This document shows positions 48,601 through 51,684 of a stretch of DNA of 64,000 bases, in pieces. The position numbers were made by a program, and so were the translations under genes. Location of the stretch: contig OX235279.1 in NCBI GenBank assembly GCA_944472155.2, positions 155,766,199 through 155,830,198 of the forward strand, in the 5' to 3' direction. The notes under the pieces were generated by a model. It saw nothing but the letters and a program-made list of their open reading frames with translations, had not been told where the DNA came from and did no database searches. The stretch's first letter is position 1. Every line of letters starts with the position of its first letter. Origin of the DNA: Trichobilharzia szidati. Lineage: Eukaryota > Platyhelminthes > Trematoda > Strigeidida > Schistosomatidae.

Positions 48601-51600
48601 CTACTTCTGTTCAGTACAGACATTCTTTGGTCGGCACCCAACCAGATATCACGTCTACGTCAGAGGTGGTGTAATTTGGCGAATGCCAAACAAGCCTTCT
48701 CTATACCTGCTGAGATTTATTCAGCTGTCAACACTCTGGTGCTGATGCAACTCCTCAAATAACTGAAGTGGTAGTAAACACGCTCTCCGACTTCACTTCC
48801 TATCTTCAGGCCAACTAGGGCTCGATGTAGCCCAGTCCTGTAGCATCGTGTTACATTTGACAGGAGCGAATCACATGCCAAACATTCATATTGTTGCTCA
48901 AGGTGTGCAAAAGACTGCATTTTGTCAGCGTCTACACCTCGAAGGACTGTACCATCTGCATACTTTAAGTTAATGAGATTATTCCCTAGTAACAAGTCAA
49001 TCGCTGAGTCGTTGAAGTCAGTTACAGTTAATTCCATTAGTTCGTCTATGTTGAAATTAAAGAGAAATGGAGATAGTGGTGGGTATCCTTCATGGATACC
49101 GCCAAGCAGACTGTTTTGATCGCTACAAAATGCAAGTAACGGTTCTGTAACCTGATTTGGTGGACCCTGCCTTTGGGTATGTACTGCTGAACAGTGAGTT
49201 CCGACACTTAGTAGAGAAAACACCTAGTTAGCTAAGTACCCAGGACTGTTCACTGTTTCTGGTGGTTTTCCATTAGTTCTCTAATTGGTGTCAGTTCATG
49301 GTCAAACCTGTAACCAATCGAATGCCTAATATTTAATTTAAATTACGAAAATATTACAAAAAATAACGCATTCCACACACGCACATACACCAAAAGCAGA
49401 AAAACAAAACAGGATTATAGATTACTCACAACCCACCTCGCAAGAAAGGCTTCGTAAACAGGCGTTACGCACATACGTATTCAAATCAGCATCTTTGATG
49501 AACTGCGTGGAAATGTATGAAGTATTCGCCGCCTGATCATGACTTATTATCCCTGGTTCATCACGTAACATAACAGAAGAGCATGCTTTACAAGTTGGAT
49601 GTTGCGAGGACTGTTGTTGTTGAAGGGAAGAAGAATGCGATGACACGCTTCCACTTGGTGCTGTTGTTACTGAAAATCTCGAGGCTAGCAGATCAAAAAT
49701 ATTTTAAAATGGAAGAAGGTAGAAACAAGATTAGAAAAACATTTCAGGAGAAAGACAGGTTATATTTCTCTAACACTGTTCTTTTTTAAACCAAAAATTG
49801 AAGAAAAAATACCTGTATAAATAATTCTTCCAAGTTATTGGAGTCGTCGTTAACTGGTCTTAAACTAGCTGACCACTATGGCAATTTTTGGCCGCGAAGA
49901 AGGGAATACTGGAGAAAGTGCATCGCGCTGATCAAGGCACTCTACCCGACATGATGCAGCCATGTAAAAGCTTACGGAGAGTTGTCAACTGAAGTGACTT
50001 ATGATGAAAACTAACTGCTGTCCGTCAGGGATATCCACTACTATCTCCATTTCTCTTTAATTTCAACATAGACGAACTAATGGAATTAACTGTAACTGAC
50101 TTCAACGACTCAGCGATTGACTTGTTACTAGGGAATAATCTCATTAACTTAAAGTATGCAAATGGTACAGTCCTTCGAGGTGTAGACGCTGACAAAATGA
50201 TACGACTCAACATCGTTGTCAGATGCATTCACTTTTCGAGATTTATGATATTCCGGAAATTCCTAGTTTTTGGGTATCACTGTTCTTCTCCCATCATACT
50301 TTTGCTTGTAGTAGTCTTTTTGAATCCTTTTTGTTTTTTTTTGTTTGCCTGTGTAGCATATCGTATGGCTACTCGAAATGCTGCGCCTATGTGCAAAGTT
50401 TTGTGCTGGAACTAGGTCAGTCATTCAGTTAGCTGATTCTGCGTTTGTCCATAATCTCTCATTTTCTGCACCTCACACAACGTGCTCTATATTAACCTCG
50501 AGGCGGTGTCCAACTCTTCATTTTCTATCCAAGTTCAACTAGATGGTCTGGTACGCAATTACACTTAACATTCTCCTCAAGGTGTCTTTAATCCATGTCC
50601 ATTTTCTTCGAGATATTTGTTGGATAAATTAATGGCTTTTTGTTTATTTTGTTGCAAGGAAGACATTAACGGAAATGCAGTGTTTTTTGATGCGAGGTCC
50701 GCCTTCTCCCTCCCAAATGTAGCACAAGGTTGCAGGATTGGTCTACAACAATTTCGAGCTTAACACTGAGTGTGTGTTGACCACTTCACTAGTTTTGGGA
50801 AGTTGTAGGATCGTTCAATGGATTGATTGATTAACTGTCTGCTGATGAAATATTCAAAAAGCATACACACGACTCGGATTTTCAACGCCAATGTTGACTC
50901 AGTCAGTTCTATATGAGACAGAAACTTTCCCAATGCTTCACGAATAGCATTTCCGGAAGGCAGCTGCAGACTTTTATCAACAGCTGTCTTCGTTTCATAC
51001 TCAACATCAGGTGATCGGTCAGAAAAAAATAGCGACAAGGAACTCTGTGGACGAACCAACCAAGAACCTATTGCCCAACAAATGGAGATGGGTGGGTTGG
51101 ATACAAACTGAGGAGATCTTTGAGTGACATCGCACACAAGGCAGACTCTCGAGTGATACCAGAATGGGGAACGACGACTTGGGCGTTTGTCCGAGTATGT
51201 CAATGAGGAGACTGTTTAGGGAGGAGGATATGAGAGACTACGAGCAGTCATGGGGACAACTGAATGGGATCGCAGAGAATAGGAAAAAGTGGAGATGTGC
51301 TCCCGTCGGAGCCCTTTGTTCCACTCGGAACCCAAAGGAACAATAATAATATAATATACATATCAAATGTTATGAAAAATTAACAACAACAAAAATACCT
51401 AACATACTAGGTGAAGGCAAGATGATAGCTGAGACATCTGATGACCCCGTTGGGATTGTATCAGCGCCACTCGTATGATTTTGAAACATTAAATTCGGTA
51501 AATTTCTTTGATATGAATTAATATCCACAGATTGGGGATCAGTGAATACAGCACCACCACCACCACTTTGTGAACTGATCACTGATAACTTTGATTGTTG

Positions 51601-51684
51601 TGTTTGCCTAAAGGGTTGAGTACACATAACAACTGATGGACCATGTTGTTCACAGAAATGACATAGAGCAACTACTGCATCCAT
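15332..51684 (-). CDS. FLCN: Folliculin, full gene span (nine coding exons)
   Basis: Folliculin works with FNIP partners at the lysosome as a GTPase-activating protein for RagC/D in amino-acid signalling to mTORC1. That role is known for the family and inferred here. Coding exons in transcript order: 51684-51399, 49669-49437, 40019-39849, 35313-34963, 32013-31562, 25888-25711, 20590-20315, 18474-18100, 15637-15332. All eight junctions are GT-AG with matching phases and the total is 2628 nt, or 875 residues. Exons 1-4 give the N-terminal longin-type domain: start MDAVVALCHFCEQHGP, RSLSCEV, then a FGDE-containing block and RARGNQSRYSI, which includes the arginines of the catalytic-finger region. 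Exons 5-9 give the DENN-type C-terminal half (WFTWLLRAGGRRW, GNQIVVQPLDEDINATLT, KHDWINRARLLYSFK). The extra length relative to human (about 579) lies in low-complexity linkers in exons 1, 4, 5, 7 and 9. Confidence 0.93.
15826..16018 (+). mobile_element. Solo PLE terminal unit with 145-nt palindrome
   Basis: Flanked by TTGATTCTATGTCA (15812-15825) and TTGATTCTATATCA (16019-16032), a 14-bp duplication with one mismatch. Inside, 15831-15869 and 15937-15975 are 39-bp inverted repeats with one mismatch. Nested within are TTACTGGATGA (15876-15886) against TCATCCGGTAA (15920-15930) and an apical GAACA/TGTTC stem. It is followed by the PLE tail block (ACTACCACAGTGCCC to TACACATATA). It codes for nothing. 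It appears to be a mobilised terminus of a PLE-3-like element. Confidence 0.85.
16208..16611. mobile_element. Solo LTR (Gypsy-type length and ends)
   Basis: 404 bp ending in TGTCGTTACA, with a degenerate TGTAACGG-like start (GATAACGG). It is flanked by the 5-bp duplication GATAA (16203-16207 and 16612-16616). Removing it restores the RTE-A host sequence seen at 11225-11240. A related, longer copy begins TGTAACGG at 47240. Orientation is uncertain. Confidence 0.7.
17114..17144. repeat. (AAT)n microsatellite
   Basis: An imperfect run of ATA/AAT triplets at the end of the RTE-A fragment. Confidence 0.8.
17392..18040 (-). repeat. Dispersed 643-bp repeat, copy 2
   Basis: Reverse complement of 2482-3124 with about 1-2 percent differences by eye. 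It ends only about 60 bp from the exon 8 donor site (18099). Unlike the old RTE pieces around it, it shows almost no divergence, so its copying or transposition is recent. Confidence 0.75.
18100..18474 (-). CDS. FLCN: FLCN exon 8 (residues 650-774)
   Basis: The acceptor is TTATTCACAG and the donor GTAAGTC. It encodes LYFRLSSTLPSLDPEIVSF, then YVDQIIKLLSINPPLPIDV and KHDWINRARLLYSFKRCQ. These correspond to human VTSGSPV, the ILNKIEAALTNQNLSVDV helix and KEEWMNKVKVLFKF. The frame-open sequence upstream of 18474 is a pyrimidine-rich intron tract and not coding. Confidence 0.93.
18745..19060 (+). mobile_element. Sm-alpha-like retroposon with hammerhead-like core
   Basis: The copy has a B-box-like segment (TTCTAGGTTGTTCGAACTC, about 18886-18904) followed by a degenerate hammerhead core at 18921-18970. 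Here TACTACTAACGAGTC is followed by GACGAAACAGCTGTC, with self-complementary ACAGCTGT after GAA. The upstream part matches the 5' half of the other copies (GCCACCAGTCACGCTAAAATCA). Confidence 0.7.
19795..20000 (+). mobile_element. Sm-alpha-like retroposon fragment with hammerhead-like core
   Basis: The core lies at 19837-19876: CATACTGAAGAGTCCC, then GGCGAAATAACTGT and AAAGTACTCAC. The CUGAUGA box is mutated to CTGAAGA. It is followed by the family 3' part (GGTTTCCAATGCTTCTCTC). Confidence 0.65.
20095..20262 (-). mobile_element. Sm-alpha-like retroposon, 5' half
   Basis: It contains the family block ACCAATTTGTGATTTCTAGCG, then TGATGGCACCAACTAGTGTC and the GACCCCACACTGGTCACG region shared with 32320-32450 and 46790-46890. 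The ribozyme part is missing. It ends just before exon 7's 3' flank. Confidence 0.6.
20315..20590 (-). CDS. FLCN: FLCN exon 7 (residues 558-649)
   Basis: The acceptor is TTCCATAG and the donor GTAAGT. It starts VLANHEYLPPFRCNLLSLS, matching the human Y-R-C-N-F-L-G-L-S segment. A Gly/Ser/Asn-rich insertion surrounds a conserved-looking EHVLYLAVYRYRY strand (human FAVIVEVHA region). It ends MQCYVDS in phase 0. Confidence 0.88.
20763..21635. other. FLCN intron 6, unassigned part
   Basis: Apart from a short PLE tail piece at about 20690-20762 (TACTACCACAGTAACTCAAG), which lies just upstream, this holds no recognisable element or ORF. Confidence 0.35.
21640..22110 (-). mobile_element. RTE family B, RT fragment
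   Basis: Minus-strand translation gives QIYDNAKFQLVSNG, then EVNTGARQDCLLSPIVILLIVVDW, the RT motif usually reading TGVRQGCLLSP in this clade (the Gly of the motif is replaced by Asp). Flanking frames are broken. No YADD region is seen. Confidence 0.75.
22212..22960 (-). mobile_element. PLE-3 copy (endonuclease part) with inverted terminal fragment
   Basis: On the minus strand it reads as the GIY-YIG part of PLE-3: 22800-22560 gives the Cys pair, YIG region and RLSEH with an internal duplication near 22650; 22557-22336 gives HALTHNHTIGCERAK. The 3' terminal region lies at 22212-22310 and the inverted terminal fragment at 22880-22960. Like the 4291-5640 copy, it lacks the hairpin core of the terminus. 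Confidence 0.82.
23395..24060 (-). mobile_element. RTE family B, RT fragment
   Basis: Minus-strand frames give a start of RT (SLLSTPSEILGYIILERIKDA as a conserved-pattern segment, then QAGFRKGKSCVDQITTLR), then a degraded palm region (23700-23395) including LLSP and VVDWIM-like residues. These residues define the family locally. The element is truncated at both ends. Confidence 0.78.
24061..25245. other. FLCN intron 6, unassigned part
   Basis: About 1.2 kb without a supported feature except a (CT)n run at 24108-24125. Possibly unique intron sequence. Confidence 0.4.
24108..24125. repeat. (CT)n microsatellite
   Basis: A CT dinucleotide run within the RTE-B flank. Confidence 0.8.
25250..25690 (+). 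mobile_element. RTE family B, 3' end
   Basis: Forward translation recalls the post-RT tail of the family: ...MDGSDTFNEE... and a remnant of the W-(I/L)-G-H-x-L-R block, then GGTGACATGAAGGACATCATGTGAAGAGGGGAAGC. It ends with the conserved GTTCCATTAGGAACCCCAGGGAATAATAATAAT tail (CCATTAGGAACC, then AATAAT repeats). The same 3' end occurs at 29760-29790, 39750-39790 and 51310-51350. It stops about 20 bp before exon 6. Confidence 0.7.
25711..25888 (-). CDS. FLCN: FLCN exon 6 (residues 498-557, start of DENN half)
   Basis: The acceptor is TCTTCTAG and the donor GTAGGT. It encodes LYHVLGVMPFSRLVQHIA, then IGNQIVVQPLDEDINATL, ending in LPRGCIRQ, and closely follows human FLCN ([20 protein letters not shown], then LPVGCVR). 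The first base completes the codon split in exon 5. Confidence 0.95.
25965..26405 (-). mobile_element. Sm-alpha-like retroposon, long copy
   Basis: Minus strand. The 5' end is at about 26400 (block TTCAAGTTTGAT, then TACTTTGTAGGGGGG on the plus strand). A B-box-like GGTTCGAACCACC (plus-strand reading, 26092-26104) follows, then a degenerate hammerhead at about 25998-26042 (GATGAGTCAGTCCCGGATTGGG on the minus strand, opened at both ends). About 440 bp. Confidence 0.7.
26405..26530 (-). ncRNA. Hammerhead ribozyme-like core in an Sm-alpha-like copy
   Basis: On the minus strand 26477-26437 reads CTGATGAGTCCCAAACTTGG followed by CTGACAAAACATTCC. The CUGAUGA box and 5' side of stem II are intact. 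The GAAA box is altered (ACAAAA), so activity is unlikely. It is the best CUGAUGA box in the window. Confidence 0.55.
26735..26960 (-). mobile_element. Sm-alpha-like retroposon fragment
   Basis: It shares CACTGAGAACCAACCACCAGTG, the AAACTCATCAACACTACGCA region (remnant of the CTGATGAGTTT box on the minus strand) and the following CAGCCACTGGGATAGAATCC. Confidence 0.5.
26961..27235. other. FLCN intron 5, unassigned
   Basis: No clear element. GGTATGATGAGTCCGTGCG at about 27160 resembles part of a hammerhead core but lacks a matching GAAA segment. Confidence 0.3.
27240..28040 (+). pseudogene. Gypsy-type LTR retrotransposon integrase, degraded
   Basis: Reading the plus strand across frames gives LLNGVHYFVPMDAYSK (27510-27557, first catalytic Asp), then EALNKVFACHSIPDTIVSENGSQ (27607-27675 in parts), where the second catalytic residue is Glu instead of the usual Asp. 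Next come IYHPQFNNQAERFVNTFKTA (27738-27797, third catalytic Glu) and a C-terminal EELLRGRTLC. This order is the DDE integrase core of Gypsy/Ty3 elements. Stops and at least two frameshifts break it. Minus-strand ORFs here are shadows. No LTRs flank it. Confidence 0.82.
28245..28745 (-). mobile_element. RTE family B, 3' part
   Basis: The reverse complement of the family's 3' end (GAGTTCCGAGTGGAACATAAGG, then CATTCGGGCCCCAGTCGAGCG, then ATCTCCATCTTCCCC) matches 32950-33350 and 52970-53290. It is coding in the tail domain originally and not open now. Confidence 0.68.
28748..28945 (-). mobile_element. Solo PLE terminal unit
   Basis: An inverted PLE-3 terminus: the tail block (ATAAAACTTGGCCACTGTGG), then CTCCATTATGG, then CTGATGACGTTTCGAGC with its hairpin partner. 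Short CTACCTT matches at 28748-28754 and 28930-28936 may be a target-site duplication. It sits inside RTE-B sequence. Confidence 0.7.
28980..29795 (+). mobile_element. RTE family B, post-RT tail and 3' end
   Basis: Broken frames include ISKRGLGEQGKLLLLLSLCG, a piece resembling RRALRTDYRPSSTAVFAQ, then WRWIGH (29565-29582), the family's conserved W-x-G-H tail, and a 3' end at GTTCTTCTAGGAAC then AATAATAAT. The 92-codon ORF at 29057 is part of this relic and not a gene. Confidence 0.7.
30130..30410 (+). mobile_element. RTE family A, 3' UTR fragment
   Basis: It contains the GTGGCAACTTAAAGTGCTGC then TTTTATGCAAAGTGCTATAT block that follows the stop of the good RTE-A copy (57235-57285). The same block is at 38590-38650, 46130-46195 and 50370-50410. 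Confidence 0.6.
30560..30905 (+). mobile_element. Sm-alpha-like retroposon with hammerhead-like core
   Basis: A near full-length copy. GCCTTGTAACCGGAAGGTAC leads into GGGTTCGAGCCTC (B-box-like, 30750-30762), then the core at 30781-30822 (GTGCTGAAGAGTCC, AAACTAGGCTGATGAAACAG). One base of the CUGAUGA box is changed and GAAA is intact. Confidence 0.72.
31035..31380 (-). mobile_element. Sm-alpha-like retroposon, degraded
   Basis: It shares the family blocks GATCACTGAAAACCAACCAGC, CAGTCACTGGGACACG and CAATGTCATCGGTGAATAG. The ribozyme region is unrecognisable. It lies near the exon 5 donor, in intron 5. Confidence 0.55.
31562..32013 (-). CDS. FLCN: FLCN exon 5 (residues 348-497, includes Asn/Ser-rich linker)
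   Basis: The acceptor is TCTCCTATAG. The conserved start IFYRIHAWFTWLLRAGGRRW corresponds to human LHTSFAWLLKACGSRL. An acidic patch (PPEDEDTL) and a long Asn/Ser/Ile-rich stretch (about residues 405-450) encoded by AAT/ATT-rich codons follow. The donor GTGAGC at 31561 leaves two bases to be completed by exon 6. The human counterpart of this linker is acidic, here largely replaced by homopolymer-like sequence. Confidence 0.88.
32110..32580 (-). mobile_element. Sm-alpha-like retroposon, long copy
   Basis: It covers the family 5' end (TTTTGTAGGGGAGGGGGAATTT on the plus strand near 32520) to the 3' end (ACCACTGAAAACCAGCCGC near 32135). A disturbed hammerhead remnant (TCATCAGCCTAGTTAGGG, plus-strand reading) lies near 32190. 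Confidence 0.68.
32737..32925 (+). mobile_element. Solo PLE terminal unit
   Basis: It holds the end of the PLE-3 3' region (AAGAAAGTTGTGTGTGTGAG), the hairpin with a decayed stem (CAGCA/TGCCC), GAAACGTCATCATTAA, then CATAATGGAG and the ACTCTACCACAGTGCC tail ending TACTTATATC. Confidence 0.75.
32940..33800 (-). mobile_element. RTE family B 3' part, interrupted by a PLE terminal piece
   Basis: RTE-B 3' sequence runs from 32955 to 33110 and from 33235 to 33800. Between them lies a short PLE terminus (33116-33226: AAATTCCATTG, ATTTATTTTGATAAAG and ACTCTGCCACAGTGCGC) that joins an inverted piece directly to the tail block. The RTE-B frame is dead. Confidence 0.68.
33820..34115 (-). mobile_element. 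Possible older RTE family B 3' copy
   Basis: Weak similarity in order to the preceding copy (GTTTCAAGCGCAACAG, CATTCTGTTCTCCACACTC, CCTTTCCCATTTTGGGTTC). Older and less certain. Confidence 0.4.
34116..34962. other. FLCN intron 4, unassigned part
   Basis: No recognisable element or ORF, ending at the exon 4 donor. It includes a short G-rich tract at about 34388. Confidence 0.4.
34963..35313 (-). CDS. FLCN: FLCN exon 4 (residues 231-347)
   Basis: The acceptor is TTTCACACAG and the donor GTTAGATG. It begins ISNISRMVSRLRLSANKVFNDE (matching the human helix ending in ALKVFEAE) and ends RSLADLTKDDQ (human RSLTSLTSDD). Between these lies a Thr/Ala-rich linker of about 60 residues with no vertebrate counterpart. 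117 codons, phase 0. Confidence 0.9.
35363..35394. repeat. (AT)n / (TATG) microsatellite
   Basis: An AT dinucleotide run broken by GTATAT and ACATAT, about 50 bp upstream (transcript sense) of exon 4. Confidence 0.85.
35690..37185 (+). mobile_element. RTE family B copy, pre-RT and tail regions
   Basis: 35690-35960 repeats a tail piece (RSLSASVQFRYLAYAS-like). 36050-37185 reads, across frames, a degraded pre-RT/RT segment and the tail with DDVEVRIRTVRQVCVNLKSVW and TLKTNVKLVSAS. It resembles 38980-39400 in order. Palm motifs are not recognisable. The 145-codon ORF at 36294 is a chance open frame in this relic. Confidence 0.65.
37190..37470 (-). mobile_element. RTE family A, 3' fragment
   Basis: It matches 11230-11430 in the order GAGATAAAGTGAAGACACC, TATGATCAAAGACAGCC, TTTCACTCACAGCC, CAGTCAGTGGGATATC. 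Confidence 0.65.
37488..38670 (+). mobile_element. RTE family A copy, internally deleted
   Basis: 5' UTR sequence (37488-37930: GGCTTGCATATCACG, CCTGCAGGTCCTGCTATGCCG and CCCCTGGGCCCTGAGGTCA) matches 53560-53900. It is followed at 37985-38110 by tail-domain sequence (CATCAGTCCATGAAGTCTTTGACAG split over the family K-S-L-T block) and at 38430-38670 by 3' UTR. The coding core is gone. Confidence 0.65.
38750..39795 (+). mobile_element. RTE family B copy, RT end to 3' end
   Basis: Frames include LNEAFQVNTRVRFDCLLSPMM (RT motif before the palm), VVDWI, then a tail region (ETLEDLDFPRMI, KEVTSFTYI, TLKSVW, INLCVCRLHTENQMPG). The family 3' end CCCACTCCGAACCCAAAGGAACG then AATAATAA follows. Stops and shifts throughout. 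Confidence 0.75.
39849..40019 (-). CDS. FLCN: FLCN exon 3 (residues 174-230, arginine-finger region)
   Basis: The acceptor GTGTAG and donor GTAAGTTT are canonical and the exon is 57 codons in phase 0. It encodes VCPGQVGVFYFGDETNG, then FSLNDSRARGNQSRYSI and a hydrophobic IYLLNLWSFL. It aligns closely with the human block containing the catalytic Arg of the RagC/D GAP activity (Arg164 in human). Both arginines of that block are conserved, which fits retained activity. Confidence 0.95.
40190..40450 (+). mobile_element. Sm-alpha-like retroposon with hammerhead-like core
   Basis: Core at 40329-40380: CCTGAAGAGGAGTCG, CGGACGAAACAGCTGT, ACAGTACTCC. GAAA and the self-complementary ACAGCTGT stem III are intact and stem II is altered. 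The 3' part GGTTTCAATGACCTCTGTAAC matches other copies. It lies about 170 bp upstream (transcript sense) of exon 3. Confidence 0.72.
40627..40660. repeat. (TA)n microsatellite
   Basis: A TA dinucleotide run broken once by TATGTATA. Confidence 0.9.
40655..40800 (+). mobile_element. Sm-alpha-like retroposon fragment with hammerhead-like core
   Basis: Core at 40708-40757: GCATACTGCTTAAGAAGAGCCC, CAAACTAGGACTGGACGAAACAGCTGT (read in two parts). GGAC-GAAA-CAGCTGT is canonical for the family and the CTGATGA box has an insertion. Confidence 0.7.
40855..41225 (-). mobile_element. Sm-alpha-like retroposon, degraded
   Basis: Family blocks: AATCACTGAAAAATACTAGCAG, CCGAAATTTGGGACTCAC (remnant of GTCCCAAA stem II on the minus strand), CTTATACCAGCCAATGTGG and the 3' AGGCGGAGGGGAA. 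Confidence 0.6.
41225..41560 (+). mobile_element. RTE family A, tail fragment
   Basis: Forward translation gives RRWLGQQMLRIVSHSFPR and PSIKSLTA, corresponding to [18 protein letters not shown] and QSMKSLTV in the good copy at 56840-56990. Confidence 0.7.
41561..42106. other. FLCN intron 2, unassigned part
   Basis: No gene. It contains a (TA)n run at 41770-41789. Confidence 0.35.
41770..41789. repeat. (TA)n microsatellite
   Basis: Uninterrupted TA run in intron 2. Confidence 0.9.
42107..42605 (-). pseudogene. Unrecognised protein-like sequence with a frameshift
   Basis: Two overlapping minus-strand frames look like one protein broken by a single shift around 42400-42440. An acidic/Ser-rich part (42605 to about 42430: MGFNESMKIDVESQINS, ISPISEEKEESSRVLS) runs on into a more globular part (about 42410-42107: LKMRIADVLNLVDEIP, FCFIINCCDFDIFSVD, FGGWGICIGIQYPLEM). 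Composition and patterning look like real coding sequence, not retroelement RT, nuclease or integrase. I do not recognise the family. It could be a retro-pseudogene, a nested gene exon, or the ORF of an unfamiliar element. It lies about 380 bp upstream of PLE-2 and on the opposite strand. Confidence 0.45.
42606..42978. other. Unassigned, possibly PLE-2 5' terminal region
   Basis: No ORF. By position it may be the 5' terminal region of PLE-2, but no second copy in the window shows this. Confidence 0.3.
42982..45660 (+). mobile_element. PLE-2, degraded two-domain Penelope-like element
   Basis: It starts MRRVKLLK, like the MGIFKLLK of PLE-1. LKELSEFLKFSDRL, then (after the LTR inserted at 43088-43410) FWKSLR and NARTLKRF, follow the PLE-1 N-terminal domain. 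The RT part (44235-44696) has IPRMYGLPEIHK, RPILDMFNSRYHETA and SMDFTSLFTNVPL. The GxAMGSPLG and YxDD regions (44640-44770) are frameshifted and the second is damaged. The C-terminal part includes a Cys-rich YMFDCLCGH segment and a nuclease tail (KNSAFTILYKV, CSEKFCRI) to about 45650. It is non-functional. Confidence 0.85.
43084..43414. mobile_element. Solo LTR inside PLE-2
   Basis: The LTR is 43088-43410 (323 bp), 5'-TGTGGTGAGAGC to TCTGTCGTTACA-3', with TG...CA ends and a 4-bp duplication TATC (43084-43087, 43411-43414). It contains a TATAAATA box (about 43350) and AATAAA (about 43369), as expected of an LTR read on the plus strand. Removing it restores the PLE-2 N-terminal reading frame relative to PLE-1. 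It differs from the LTR at 16208-16611 except at its last ten bases. Confidence 0.85.
46080..46220 (+). mobile_element. RTE family A, 3' UTR fragment
   Basis: It contains TGGCAATTTGAAGAGCTGC, then TTCTATGTTGAAACTCAG, the block seen downstream of the RTE-A stop. Confidence 0.6.
46585..47020 (-). mobile_element. Sm-alpha-like retroposon, long copy
   Basis: Family 3' end near 46590, hammerhead remnant near 46636-46680 (plus-strand CAGCTGTTTTATTCAGTCC, then AAGTTTGGAACTC: self-complementary CAGCTG and TTTC-like box recognisable), and 5' end AGTTTGTAGGGGGGAACTG near 46968. Confidence 0.7.
47020..47239 (-). mobile_element. Sm-alpha-like retroposon fragment
   Basis: GAACAGCTGTTTTTTCCTG near 47055 (CAGCTG plus TTTC box of the core, minus strand), then TCTCAACCACCTAGCACC and GTTCCAACTCCTACTAATTC. 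It is joined directly to the previous copy in the same orientation. Confidence 0.6.
47240..47890. mobile_element. LTR-like element related to 16208-16611
   Basis: It begins TGTAACGG. The first 200 bp parallel 16208-16400 (CTTGGAAAATCACTCCTGAA, GATGTTTCAACTAAT, GACTGTATATAT) and the end parallels 16520-16600 (CTCAAGCAAGTGTCGC, AAGACGCAG, CAACGAGACTCGTC). The middle is longer. The right boundary is not fixed. The 67-codon frame at 47453 lies inside and has no recognisable motif. Confidence 0.55.
47891..48169. other. FLCN intron 2, unassigned part
   Basis: No supported feature. The open frame across 47694-47999 is not recognisable. Confidence 0.35.
48170..49190 (-). mobile_element. RTE family A, 3' half with RT palm fragment
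   Basis: Minus strand. The RT part (49130-48720) reads LSPFLFNFNIDELMELTVTD, then LINLKYADGTVLRGVDADK (YADD altered to YADG, so catalytically dead) and KIGSEVGERVYYHFSYL. The tail and 3' region (48720-48170) are nearly identical to 11592-10916. Confidence 0.82.
49195..49325 (+). mobile_element. Sm-alpha-like retroposon, 3' fragment
   Basis: GGTGGTTTTCCATTAGTTCTC and GTGTCAGTTCATGGTCAAACC match the 3' part of other copies (for example 40388-40440). The ribozyme core is not recognisable. Confidence 0.5.
49437..49669 (-). CDS. FLCN: FLCN exon 2 (residues 96-173)
   Basis: The acceptor TTTTCAG ends at 49670. The exon has a Ser/Gln-rich start, then CKACSSV, PGIISHDQ and YISTQF, matching the human C-E-G-C and P-G-Y-I-S-H-D segments, and ends in VRNACLRSLSCE. 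The donor GTGGGTTG follows at 49436. The invariant SLSCEV is split exactly after the Glu codon. The exon sits between two inverted RTE-A fragments. Confidence 0.95.
49900..50450 (+). mobile_element. RTE family A, RT fragment and 3' UTR
   Basis: 50029-50199 reads the palm region (LSPFLFNFNIDELMELTVTD, LKYANGTVLRG) and is an inverted near-duplicate of 48919-49087. YADD reads YANG. It then jumps to the 3' UTR (50340-50450, GCATATCGTATGGCTACTCG). The middle and tail are deleted. Confidence 0.78.
50850..51350 (+). mobile_element. RTE family B, tail and 3' end
   Basis: A broken coding tail (LALKIRV-like, CAACAAATGGAGATGGGTGG for the W-x-W region), then AGGAAAAAGTGGAGATGTGC and the 3' end TTCCACTCGGAACCCAAAGG plus AATAATAAT. 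It ends about 50 bp from the exon 1 donor. Confidence 0.68.
51399..51684 (-). CDS. FLCN: FLCN exon 1 (start codon, residues 1-95)
   Basis: It starts at ATG 51684-51682 with MDAVVALCHFCEQHGPSVV, the highly conserved folliculin N-terminus (human: Met-Asn-Ala-Ile-Val-Ala-Leu-Cys-His-Phe-Cys-Glu). A Ser/Gln/Gly-rich stretch not found in vertebrates follows. The donor GTATTTTTG begins at 51398 and splits a codon after its first base. Another ATG just upstream would be out of context, and conservation fixes this start. Confidence 0.93.

Larger units (their letters stand above)
49670..51398 (-). other. FLCN: FLCN intron 1
   Basis: About 1.7 kb. It holds an RTE-B fragment (50850-51350, plus), an RTE-B 3' piece (50460-50650, minus) and an RTE-A RT and 3'-UTR fragment (49900-50450, plus). 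Nothing in it looks like a further coding exon. Confidence 0.8.
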
